From Bacteroidota bacterium (GTDB lineage: Bacteria; Bacteroidota; Bacteroidia; JAFLBG01): DNA of 64,000 bases. Position 1 is the stretch's first letter. The number at the start of each line of letters is the position of its first letter. Where the stretch lies: NCBI GenBank assembly GCA_017303975.1, contig JAFLBG010000004.1:1-64000 (forward strand), written 5' to 3'. The notes below the pieces were generated by a model that ran no database searches, was not told the origin of the DNA, and worked only from the letters and a program-made list of their open reading frames with translations. The translations under genes and the position numbers were made by a program. Positions 27,719 to 36,055 of the stretch are shown one piece after another.

Positions 27719-30700
27719 ATGTACAAACAAAATTTAAAATCCAGCCTTTTTATAATTATCGCTTTTTTTTGCAAATCTGTATATGTGCAAGCACAACCAA
27801 GCATTACACCCGATTGGGTAAATAATATTGGTTTAGATAACGGAAGTGATGAGGTGCGTTCGGTAGCAGTAGATGCTTCTGGAAATGTTTATATAACCGG
27901 CTCTTTTCAAGGTTTAGCAGTAGATTTTGATCCTGGTGCCGGAACAAATTACTTGGCTTCGTATTCTGGCTCTACTACGAGCGATATTTTTTTGGCTAAA
28001 TACAATAGCTCAGGTTCTCTCGTGTGGGCTTTTGGCTTAGGTGGATCTGCTGCAGATGTTGGTTATAATGTATCTATCTCCGGAGACTATGTATATTTAA
28101 CCGGAGTAATTAATGGCACATCTGCCATTGATATGGATCCATCTACTAATACAAATACTATTACCGGAGCGGGCTCTACCGATGCCTTTGTGGCTAAATA
28201 CACATCTAGCCTTACACCTACAGACGCTTCTTTTTATCAATGGGCTTTCGCTATCGGAGGAACCGGTGCCGATGCAGCATATCAGGTAGTCGTATCCGGA
28301 ACCGATATTTATTTTTGCGGAAGCATATTTGGCGGTACCGCTATAGACATGGATCCCTCTACTAACACTAATACCATTACCGGTGCAGGTGCAAACAATG
28401 ATGGTTTTGTTGCAAAGTACAATGGAAACTTCGCACCAAGTAGTACATCCTTTTATACTTGGGCGTTTCGGTTTGGTAGATCAACAGCAAGTGAGATTGT
28501 TTACAGTATAGCCGTGGCTTCAAACAATATTTATATTGCAGGACAACTACCCACTTCAGCTGGTAGCGATTTAGACCCCTCTGTAAATACTTATACCTTA
28601 GGAGCAAATGGAGCGGCAAGTGATATTGTTATAGCAAAATATGATGCAAGTTTAGATCCTACCAATACCTCTTTTTTTATTTGGGCTTTTAGGGCAGGGG
28701 GAACTACAGCAGATATTGGTTATAAATTAGCCAATAGTGGTGACGACCTTTATGTAACTGGGGTAATTAACGGCACCACCGCTATAGATATGGATCCTTC
28801 TACTAACACTAACAGTATAACAGGCGCAGGTAGTACTGATATTTTTGTAGCTAAATACGATGGTAGTTTACTGCCGAGTAACACCTCCTTTTATCAGTGG
28901 GCTTTTAGAGCAGGCTCTACCGGAGCCGATGTTGGATATGATATTTTTTTAGATGGAACCGATTTGTACATTTCTGGCTCTATAAACGGAACTGCTGCTA
29001 TAGACATGGATCCATCAACCAACACAAATAACATAACAGGTCAAGGAGCTAACGATGCATTCGTAGCAAAATACGATGCAAGTATAGATCCAAGCAACAC
29101 CTCTTTTTATCTTTATTCGTTTGCATTAGGTGGCACGGCTAATGATGTAAGTTATGCAGCGGCTTTAGAATCATCTAACTTTTATTTGGTAGGTAGTCTG
29201 CTGAGCACTACTATGGATATGGACCCAAGTGGAAGCACTGTAAACATAGGATCTTCATCAAGCACAACCGATGGCTTTATTGGAAAATACTCTACTGCAG
29301 GGGCGTATAGTAATGCGTTCTCAGTTGGAGCAGGGGGAGGAAGTGATGCCGGTAGCTCTATAACAGTAGATGCTTCCGGTAATGTGTATGCAGTTGGTAC
29401 GTTTAGGGGGGAGAATATAGACTTTGACCCATCTGGTTCTACTTCTTTTTTATCTTCTTCCGGTGGCACGGACATTTATGTGGTTAAATACAATAGTTCT
29501 GGGGCACTTGAATGGGCGTTTAAAATTGGAGGAACAGGAAGTGATGCTGCTACTAGTATTAAATTATCCGGAACAGATATTTATGTTTCAGGCTCTATTA
29601 ATGGCACTAGTGCTATTGATATGGATCCATCTACCAATACTAACAACTTAACAGGGGCTGGGAATGACGATATTTTTGTTGTAAAATACGATGGAACTTT
29701 TGCACCTAGCAGCACCTCTTTTTATCAGTGGGCGTTTAAAATTGGGAATGCAGAGTTCGAAGGCAAAAGTGATTTTACCATTAACGGCAACGATTTATAC
29801 TTGGTAGGATGGTCTATATCCACTTCTGTTTTAGATCTTGATCCATCTGGAAATACCAATACAGTTATAAATGGCACCAGCTCTCCTTATGTCTTTTTGG
29901 CTAAATACGATTTAGGCGTAGCTCCCAGTAGTGCTGCTTTTTATCAATGGGGGTTTAATACCGAATTAGATAATAATCAGTCGAAGACCATTATAACTAT
30001 AAACGGAACAGATATTGTTCTTACATCAACAAAGCAGCTGCAATCAAATACAGTAGATATAGACCCTTCTGTAAATACCTATACAATAACAGGCAGAGGT
30101 TTAGCTATGGTAAAATACGATGGTAATTTTTTACCTAGCAGCACTAGCTTTTTTAAGTGGGGTTGGTGTAGTGGTAATCTTGATATGGTCAATGGCTCAT
30201 CTTTTACTGATGCACTTTTGGACGGCAACTATCTATATGTATCAGGGGCAATAGGGTATGATATGGATATAGACCCTTCCTCTAATAGCTACAACATAGG
30301 GGGATCTATATGCGGATTTATTGACGCATGTTTAATAAAATATGATATTAGCTTACTTCCTTCAAACACTTCTTTTTATCAATGGGCATTTACTCTTTCT
30401 AGTACAAGTGATTGCATTGGAGGTTCAAATGAATCTATCAACTCCATAAAAATAGTTGATGATGACCTATATGTATTCGGCTATATTGATGATACTCCCG
30501 TTGATGTAGATCCATCCGCTAATACTAGTAATCTAACCCCTACATCATCAGGACAAGCTTTTTGTTCAGTATATAAGAAAAATCTATCTCCATCAAATAC
30601 ATTTTTTTACCAATGGGGCTTTATTCCAACAGGTGGGGGTGGTTTTGGAAATGAAATGGCGGTTGATGCAATAGGAGATTTATACATTACTGGCTCGTTT

Positions 30701-31360
30701 TATGGTGAGTCGGTAGATTTTGACCCTACTGCAGGAACATTGGCGCATTCGGCTTGTTTAACCGGAACAACAACAACAAATGCGTTCGTTGGAAAATACG
30801 CTTCTGGTGTTCCACTTCCTATTGAGCTTACATATTTTAATGCCGAAGCTGTAAATAACACAATGGTAAATGTTAGCTGGGAAACTGCTTCCGAAAAAAA
30901 CAACAGTCATTTTGTGGTGGAAAAAACAAAAGATGGAGAACATTTTAGCGTGGTAGGAGTGGTAGAGGCAAGCGGAAATTCATCTTCTAAAATAAATTAT
31001 TCAACCATCGACTCTTTGCCATACTTAGGAATCTCGTACTATAGGTTGAAGCAGGTTGATTATGACGGAAAATACAGCTACTCCAATTTAGTGGCTGTTG
31101 ATATAGATTATGCTGGAATTTATGTTTATCCTAATCCAGCAACCAATTCCTTAAACATAAAACTAGAAGAGAAACATATAAATAGTTATTATGAAATAGA
31201 GTGTATAGATATGTTAGGAAGGTGCTTTTCGATTAAAAATTACTATACAGAAAATAATACCATTACAATATATAAAATTGATATCCCTGATGGAGTATAT
31301 ACATTAAAAATACTTCAAGGCGATACATCCTTTATTCAAAGGATAATTATATCTCAGTAG
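27719..31360 (+). CDS. Giant SBBP-type repeat protein with T9SS type A tail
   Basis: A 1213-residue protein with a signal peptide (cut near VQAQ). The body carries about 15 repeats of roughly 65 residues, each with LYVxGxINGTxAIDMDPSTNTNxITGAGxxDxFVAKYD, then SFYxWAFxxGG. The invariant DMDPSTNTN loop suggests repeated metal sites. The C-terminal region holds PLPIELTYFNAEA ... YYRLKQVDYDGK and a type A tail (IYVYPNPATNSLNIK ... GVYTLKIL). Strong DNA identity between repeats implies recent expansion. It is a paralogue of the protein at 9668-11713 and ends the operon. Probable adhesin or matrix protein; function not known. Confidence 0.85.
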   Translation: MYKQNLKSSLFIIIAFFCKSVYVQAQPSITPDWVNNIGLDNGSDEVRSVAVDASGNVYITGSFQGLAVDFDPGAGTNYLASYSGSTTSDIFLAKYNSSGSLVWAFGLGGSAADVGYNVSISGDYVYLTGVINGTSAIDMDPSTNTNTITGAGSTDAFVAKYTSSLTPTDASFYQWAFAIGGTGADAAYQVVVSGTDIYFCGSIFGGTAIDMDPSTNTNTITGAGANNDGFVAKYNGNFAPSSTSFYTWAFRFGRSTASEIVYSIAVASNNIYIAGQLPTSAGSDLDPSVNTYTLGANGAASDIVIAKYDASLDPTNTSFFIWAFRAGGTTADIGYKLANSGDDLYVTGVINGTTAIDMDPSTNTNSITGAGSTDIFVAKYDGSLLPSNTSFYQWAFRAGSTGADVGYDIFLDGTDLYISGSINGTAAIDMDPSTNTNNITGQGANDAFVAKYDASIDPSNTSFYLYSFALGGTANDVSYAAALESSNFYLVGSLLSTTMDMDPSGSTVNIGSSSSTTDGFIGKYSTAGAYSNAFSVGAGGGSDAGSSITVDASGNVYAVGTFRGENIDFDPSGSTSFLSSSGGTDIYVVKYNSSGALEWAFKIGGTGSDAATSIKLSGTDIYVSGSINGTSAIDMDPSTNTNNLTGAGNDDIFVVKYDGTFAPSSTSFYQWAFKIGNAEFEGKSDFTINGNDLYLVGWSISTSVLDLDPSGNTNTVINGTSSPYVFLAKYDLGVAPSSAAFYQWGFNTELDNNQSKTIITINGTDIVLTSTKQLQSNTVDIDPSVNTYTITGRGLAMVKYDGNFLPSSTSFFKWGWCSGNLDMVNGSSFTDALLDGNYLYVSGAIGYDMDIDPSSNSYNIGGSICGFIDACLIKYDISLLPSNTSFYQWAFTLSSTSDCIGGSNESINSIKIVDDDLYVFGYIDDTPVDVDPSANTSNLTPTSSGQAFCSVYKKNLSPSNTFFYQWGFIPTGGGGFGNEMAVDAIGDLYITGSFYGESVDFDPTAGTLAHSACLTGTTTTNAFVGKYASGVPLPIELTYFNAEAVNNTMVNVSWETASEKNNSHFVVEKTKDGEHFSVVGVVEASGNSSSKINYSTIDSLPYLGISYYRLKQVDYDGKYSYSNLVAVDIDYAGIYVYPNPATNSLNIKLEEKHINSYYEIECIDMLGRCFSIKNYYTENNTITIYKIDIPDGVYTLKILQGDTSFIQRIIISQ

Positions 31361-31364
31361 TTTA

Positions 31365-31733
31365 CTATTTCTTAAAAATAAAATATACCGCTAAAATCAG
31401 GAAAACAAAACCTACAAAGTGATTCCATTTGAATGTTTCTGTTTTAAAGACCAACACAGCAAACAGCATAAATACAGATAAGGAAATTACTTCCTGAATC
31501 ACCTTTAATTCAACTAAAGAGAACGCTCCTCCGTTTCCACTGTATCCAAGCCTGTTTGCCGGCACCTGAAAACAATATTCAAAAAGAGCAATTAGCCAAC
31601 TAATCATGATTATTCCGAAAAGGCCAGTGTTTTCGAGTAACTTAATGTCTTTGAATCGTAAGTGTCCATACCAAGCAATTGTCATAAATGCATTTGACAA
31701 TATGAGTAATGTTATTGGAGTAATGTAATTCAT
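31365..31733 (-). CDS. DMT-family small membrane protein (DUF486)
   Basis: A 122-residue protein with four membrane helices. It matches the DUF486 family: TPITLLILSNAFMTIAWYGHLRFK at the start, MISWLIALFEYCFQVPANRLGYSG in the middle, and a VISLSVFMLFAVLVF segment. Its length is normal for the family. Transport activity has been suggested by relation to EamA/DMT proteins but not shown. It converges with the giant repeat gene (4-base gap) and lies 21 bases after radA on the same strand. Confidence 0.88.
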   Translation of the reverse strand: MNYITPITLLILSNAFMTIAWYGHLRFKDIKLLENTGLFGIIMISWLIALFEYCFQVPANRLGYSGNGGAFSLVELKVIQEVISLSVFMLFAVLVFKTETFKWNHFVGFVFLILAVYFIFKK

Positions 31734-31754
31734 AGTTATTGATTACAAAAAAAA

Positions 31755-33125
31755 TTATGCAAACAATTGTCTAAATACCTCTTCCATCTTGCCAACCTGA
31801 ATTAGTTGAATTCCATAATCTTTTGCAGAGATACCTTTGTTATAGCGGGATATAAAAATTTGCTCGAATCCTAGTTTTTCTGCTTCTGAAATTCGTTGCT
31901 CCACGCGGTTTACTGGACGAATTTCTCCTGACAAACCCACTTCAGCTGCAAAACAGGCTTTGGGGTTTATCGGCAAATCAACATTGGAAGAAAGTACTGC
32001 GCATACCACAGCCAAATCAATTGCAGGGTCTTCTACTTTAATTCCGCCTGCAATATTTAAAAAAACATCTTTGGCTGCAAGCCTAAAGCCACAGCGCTTT
32101 TCAAGCACAGCGAGCAACATGCTTAGCCTGCGCAAATCAAAACCGGTTGACGAACGCTGCGGGGTTCCATAAGCTGCAGAGCTTACCAATGCTTGTGTTT
32201 CAATTAGCATTGGGCGTAAGCCTTCCATGGTAGCAGCAATAGCAATTCCACTTACAGGTTCCTCTCTTGCAGAGATTAATATTTCTGATGGGTTTGATAC
32301 TTGACGCAATCCCACACCTTGCATTTCGTATATACCTAATTCGTTGGTAGAGCCAAAACGATTTTTTGTGGTTCGCAATAACCTATATACATGGTTTCTA
32401 TCTCCTTCAAATTGCAATACCGTATCTACCATGTGTTCCAAAACCTTCGGTCCTGCTAGGCTTCCGTCTTTTGTGATGTGGCCAATTAAAAAAACGGGGG
32501 TGCTGCTTTCCTTTGCAAAGCGCATCAATTCATTGGTACACTCACGTATTTGAGATACACTTCCAGGGGAAGATTCTATACGCGCTGTATGCAGTGTTTG
32601 TATAGAATCTATAATAATTAAGTTAGGCTCTAACTGCTCAATTTGCTTAAAAATATTTTGAGTTGCAGTTTCGTTTAGTATATAACACCCCGGATTGTCA
32701 ATTCCAATGCGTTCCGAACGCATACGTATTTGTTGTTCACTTTCCTCTCCCGATACGTATAGAATTTTAAGTTTTTTTAATTGCAGTGCCAACTGTAGCA
32801 TCAGTGTTGATTTTCCAATGCCCGGCTCTCCGCCAAATAATACCAATGAACCTGGAACGATACCGCCTCCCAAAACTCTGCTTAGTTCTTTATCATAGAT
32901 CGGAATTCTGTGTTCTTGTGAAAGGCTTATCTCGTCTATCTTTTGAGGCTTTGCCACTTTTTTTAATCCACTTGGTAATGTATTTGCAACAGAATTGGTG
33001 TCTGCTTTTTCTAGTACTTCTTCTACGAAAGTGTTCCATTCACCACACGAGTTGCACTTACCAACCCACTTAGGAGATTGTGCCCCACAATTTTGACAAA
33101 AAAATGCTGTTTTTACTTTAGCCAC
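31755..33125 (-). CDS. radA: DNA repair protein RadA
   Basis: A 456-residue RecA-like ATPase of standard length. N-terminal zinc finger FCQNCGAQSPKWVGKCNSC (residues about 9-27), Walker A GEPGIGKST near residue 94, Walker B LIIIDSIQT, the RadA-specific KNRFG (RTTKNRFGSTNELGI), and a C-terminal Lon-like domain (LNIAGGIKVEDPAIDLAVV ... GLSGEIRPV). It helps branch migration of recombination intermediates. It is the first gene of a two-gene run with the DUF486 protein. Confidence 0.96.
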   Translation of the reverse strand: MAKVKTAFFCQNCGAQSPKWVGKCNSCGEWNTFVEEVLEKADTNSVANTLPSGLKKVAKPQKIDEISLSQEHRIPIYDKELSRVLGGGIVPGSLVLFGGEPGIGKSTLMLQLALQLKKLKILYVSGEESEQQIRMRSERIGIDNPGCYILNETATQNIFKQIEQLEPNLIIIDSIQTLHTARIESSPGSVSQIRECTNELMRFAKESSTPVFLIGHITKDGSLAGPKVLEHMVDTVLQFEGDRNHVYRLLRTTKNRFGSTNELGIYEMQGVGLRQVSNPSEILISAREEPVSGIAIAATMEGLRPMLIETQALVSSAAYGTPQRSSTGFDLRRLSMLLAVLEKRCGFRLAAKDVFLNIAGGIKVEDPAIDLAVVCAVLSSNVDLPINPKACFAAEVGLSGEIRPVNRVEQRISEAEKLGFEQIFISRYNKGISAKDYGIQLIQVGKMEEVFRQLFA

Positions 33126-33429
33126 TTAAAAAAATTTTGAATGTTGTCCCGATAGCTATCGGGATGTGAATGTTAAATAATAAAGCTGATATAAATATAA
33201 TTATTAATTGTGTCTTGTTTTGCATATACCAAGAACTATCAAAATTACTCTTATACTGGAAGTGTAACTGTTTTGAAATAAGGAGTGATTTTTTAAACGC
33301 CAACCTTGACTCTTCAGCAGGTTCGGGCTAACAATTCTGGTTTGGACTTAACTTATCCTTTGCTAAGGTTAACTGGATTTTGTTTGCTGTCGTGCTGAGG
33401 AACGAAGTACTGACATTCAAATTATTTCT
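33126..33429. other. Gene-free stretch between lnt and radA
   Basis: It holds the REP-like palindrome at 33148-33163. Farther on a stretch (33300-33420) includes GTGCTGAGGAACGAAGTA, resembling a degenerate form of an intergenic word often seen in Bacteroidota. The 61-residue frame at 33118-33303 overlaps the repeat and is not credible. I considered a riboswitch for the AGGTTCGGGCTAAC region and found no full consensus. Confidence 0.45.
33141..33178. repeat. REP-like palindromic repeat, copy 1
   Basis: CCCGATAGCTATCGGG at 33148-33163 is a perfect 16-base palindrome. With flanks (GTTGT before, GATGTGAATRTT after) it also matches the reverse complement near 63753-63785, so the repeat is at least about 33 bases long. 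Confidence 0.65.
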
Positions 33430-35025
33430 CTACTTTTTTTTAATGAATCTAAGTACGAATGCAGCAATCGATAGAATGCTTGTAAACACTAAACATACTG
33501 CAGCAATAGCATCTCCAAATCGCGTATAAAAAGTTTTTTCTAAGTGTAAATTAATTGTTGTTTTAAACGCTGTTGGTTGCCACCATTCAGTTTTATTTTC
33601 AACATCTCCTCGTTCGTTTATTGTACATGAAATACCAGTATTAGCAGAACGTGCAATTTCCCTGCGTGTTTCAATAGCTCTTAGTCTGCCGTAAATTAAA
33701 TGTTGCTTATAGCCGTGAGTATCGCCCCACCAGCCATCGTTGGTAATTATAAAAATAGCATTCGCTCCATTTTTTACATAGTCTGAAACATATTCTCCAT
33801 AAATAGATTCATAGCAAATTACTGGCGCTACCCCTATAGAATCTTTGGAATACAAAACTGTTCTTTCCTTTTGTACACCAAGGCTTCCTGCGGTGCCCCC
33901 CAAGTCAATGGCAAATTTTTCGATATGTTTAAAAATCCAAGGGAACGGCATTTTCTCAACACCGGGAACTAGTTTAGACTTGTGATAAATTTGAACATGT
34001 TTCGAAGAATCAATTAGTAACGCTGTATTGTAGGAATCATAATACTTATCTACATCACTGAATTTGCGAGCCGTCTCTGATACTTTTTCTCCATCCTCAA
34101 ACGCGCGTAGCGTAGATGCTCCGGTAACTATGGATAATTTACCAAACTTTTTTGCAAACAATTGGAGTTGTGTAATGCTCTCTGTTTCGTTTATATTGTT
34201 TTCCCAAATGTTTTCTATCAAGGCTGTTTCCGGCAAAACCAAAAAATCGGTAGTGCTGTCTACCAATGTTTCTGCGAGTGCCAACATTTTTTCAATTTGT
34301 ACGGATTGTGGATCAACAAATTTTTCGTTATACGGATCAATGTTGGGTTGAATAACAACCACATTTGCCTTATTACTTAGTGTAGTTTGTACACTATTGT
34401 ATAGTAACACCGAAAAAAAGATGGGGATAATGATTAAGAAAAGCGCAATAATCAATTGTTTAATACTGAGTTTTTTGTTTTGTAGTTCGTAGTGTAGTAT
34501 AAACTCAAAAAGCAATATGTTAACTAGTAATATCCACAGTGACCCGCCAAACACACCGGTAAACTCATACCACTGAATCCAAGTATGTTGCGCAGCAAAT
34601 ATGTTTCCGAGTGTTAACCATGGCCAGGTTAAATCCCAATCAAGATGTAAGTATTCAAACGAGATCCAAATGGGAATTAAGAAAAATGTTGAATGCTGAA
34701 TGTTGAATGTTGAAATTCGTTTTTTAATAATATGAAATGCCTGAAATGTAAATGACATTAAGAGCGAGTTGGCTAGTATGGCCATGGCGGCTCCTCCAAA
34801 GGAAGCATTCTTTATCCACCAGGTGGTTAGGATGTTCCACAGCAAGAAAGTAAGGTAGGAGAACCCTAATAATTTAAGTCCTCCTTTATTTTGTTTACTA
34901 AGTGTATTTTCTACACTAAGCAATGGAATCCATGCAACAAATATCAATAGGGTAAATCCATTTATCGGCCAAGCAAATGATAGGAGTAGAGCTGAAAGTA
35001 GGCTATATGCTAAAAGTCGTAACAT
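33430..35025 (-). CDS. lnt: Apolipoprotein N-acyltransferase
   Basis: A 531-residue protein with several N-terminal membrane helices (residues 1-220) and a nitrilase-type catalytic domain (about 225-490). The triad can be seen as Glu in FLVLPETALIEN, Lys in YHKSKLVPGVE, and Cys in VICYESIYGEYV. It adds the third acyl chain to outer-membrane lipoproteins at the periplasmic side of the inner membrane. Residues 104-114 (ISTFNIQHSTF) look like an in-frame insertion of a repetitive word. The start is 1 base beyond the hemB stop, so the two are probably cotranscribed. Confidence 0.92.
   Translation of the reverse strand: MLRLLAYSLLSALLLSFAWPINGFTLLIFVAWIPLLSVENTLSKQNKGGLKLLGFSYLTFLLWNILTTWWIKNASFGGAAMAILANSLLMSFTFQAFHIIKKRISTFNIQHSTFFLIPIWISFEYLHLDWDLTWPWLTLGNIFAAQHTWIQWYEFTGVFGGSLWILLVNILLFEFILHYELQNKKLSIKQLIIALFLIIIPIFFSVLLYNSVQTTLSNKANVVVIQPNIDPYNEKFVDPQSVQIEKMLALAETLVDSTTDFLVLPETALIENIWENNINETESITQLQLFAKKFGKLSIVTGASTLRAFEDGEKVSETARKFSDVDKYYDSYNTALLIDSSKHVQIYHKSKLVPGVEKMPFPWIFKHIEKFAIDLGGTAGSLGVQKERTVLYSKDSIGVAPVICYESIYGEYVSDYVKNGANAIFIITNDGWWGDTHGYKQHLIYGRLRAIETRREIARSANTGISCTINERGDVENKTEWWQPTAFKTTINLHLEKTFYTRFGDAIAAVCLVFTSILSIAAFVLRFIKKK
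34684..34716. repeat. Repetitive GAATGTTGAATG word inside lnt
   Basis: AATGTTGAATGCTGAATGTTGAATGTTGAA repeats the unit TGAATGT/CTGAATG. It keeps the lnt reading frame and adds about ten residues between predicted membrane helices. Comparable words usually lie between genes in this phylum, so this is an unusual coding insertion. Confidence 0.55.
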
Positions 35026-35026
35026 G

Positions 35027-35998
35027 TTATTTTATCCAATCATTCAACGCAATATCCTTCGCATGATACGTAATAATCAAATCGGCCCCCGCACGAGCAA
35101 ACGCGTGCATATTTTCTAATACGATAGAACGCTCGTCAATTAAGTTGTGTGCAGCAGCATTTTTTACCATGCTGTACTCCGCAGACACATTGTAACACGC
35201 TACCGGTAAGTTGGTGTGGTTGCGTAAATTCTGTATTACATCTAAATAAGCCAGTGCTGGTTTTACCATCAAAATATCTGCTCCCTCATCTTCGTCCAAC
35301 ATAGCTTCTTTCATGGCTTCTCTGCCGTTTCTGAAGTCCATTTGGTAACTCTTTCTATCTCCAAATTGTGGAGTAGAATCGGCAGCCTCTCTAAATGGTC
35401 CGTAGTAAGCCGAGGAGAATTTTACTGCGTACGACATGATGGCCGTGTTGCTCAACTTGTTTTCATCCAGTACAGTACGAATAGCGCCAACTCTGCCATC
35501 CATCATATCCGATGGAGCTACCATATCAGCCCCTGCTTCAGCATGGCGCAATGCCATTTGCGATAGTACATTCACCGATTTATCATTTACCACATATTTA
35601 TCTTCAATTATTCCACAATGTCCATGCGTAGTGTAGGCGCACACGCACACATCGGTGATTATATAAGCTTCAGAGCCAAACTGTTTTTTTAGTTCTTTTA
35701 CTGCTTGCGCTACTATCGTATTTTTGCTGTAAGAAGAAGATGCATCTTCTGTTTTATCTTCTCCAACTCCGAACAATAAAAATTTGTTTACTCCTTTTTT
35801 TAAAAGCTGTTCTGTTTCTTTTAAAATTAAATCAACCGACAAGTGGCTCACTCCAGGCATCGCACCAATTGGGTTGTTTACATTGCTGCCCTTTTTTGCA
35901 AAAAAAGGATAAATAAGCATATTTTTTGAAATACGAGTTTCTGCTACTGCTTCGCGAATAACAGAGTTGATGCGCAATCTACGAGGACGATTAATCAT
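35027..35998 (-). CDS. hemB: Delta-aminolevulinic acid dehydratase (porphobilinogen synthase)
   Basis: A 323-residue enzyme of normal length. It condenses two 5-aminolevulinate molecules to porphobilinogen in haem synthesis. The two Schiff-base lysines are in YAVKFSSAYYGPFREA and ILMVKPALAYLD. A zinc site is indicated by DVCVCAYTTHGHCGI with three Cys. The end (MHAFARAGADLIITYHAKDIA) is also standard. It is followed by lnt after 1 base and preceded by a GT-C/TPR gene 57 bases away. Confidence 0.96.
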   Translation of the reverse strand: MINRPRRLRINSVIREAVAETRISKNMLIYPFFAKKGSNVNNPIGAMPGVSHLSVDLILKETEQLLKKGVNKFLLFGVGEDKTEDASSSYSKNTIVAQAVKELKKQFGSEAYIITDVCVCAYTTHGHCGIIEDKYVVNDKSVNVLSQMALRHAEAGADMVAPSDMMDGRVGAIRTVLDENKLSNTAIMSYAVKFSSAYYGPFREAADSTPQFGDRKSYQMDFRNGREAMKEAMLDEDEGADILMVKPALAYLDVIQNLRNHTNLPVACYNVSAEYSMVKNAAAHNLIDERSIVLENMHAFARAGADLIITYHAKDIALNDWIK

Positions 35999-36055
35999 AT
36001 TAAATCAAATTTTTTCTAGATTAAAGATAATACAAAACAAAGCAACGATGTAATC

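Noticed and set aside
27719-31360. Regular DNA repeats suggesting a CRISPR array
   Set aside because: The repeats keep one long reading frame with signal peptide and sorting tail. There are no short identical repeats with unique spacers and no cas genes.
33118-33303. 61-residue minus-strand frame
   Set aside because: It overlaps a palindromic repeat and the radA start and has no recognisable motif.
33304-33420. TPP or cobalamin riboswitch on the minus strand (GAACCTG-like word)
   Set aside because: The CTGAGA and other required core elements are missing, and the following gene (radA) is not a vitamin gene.
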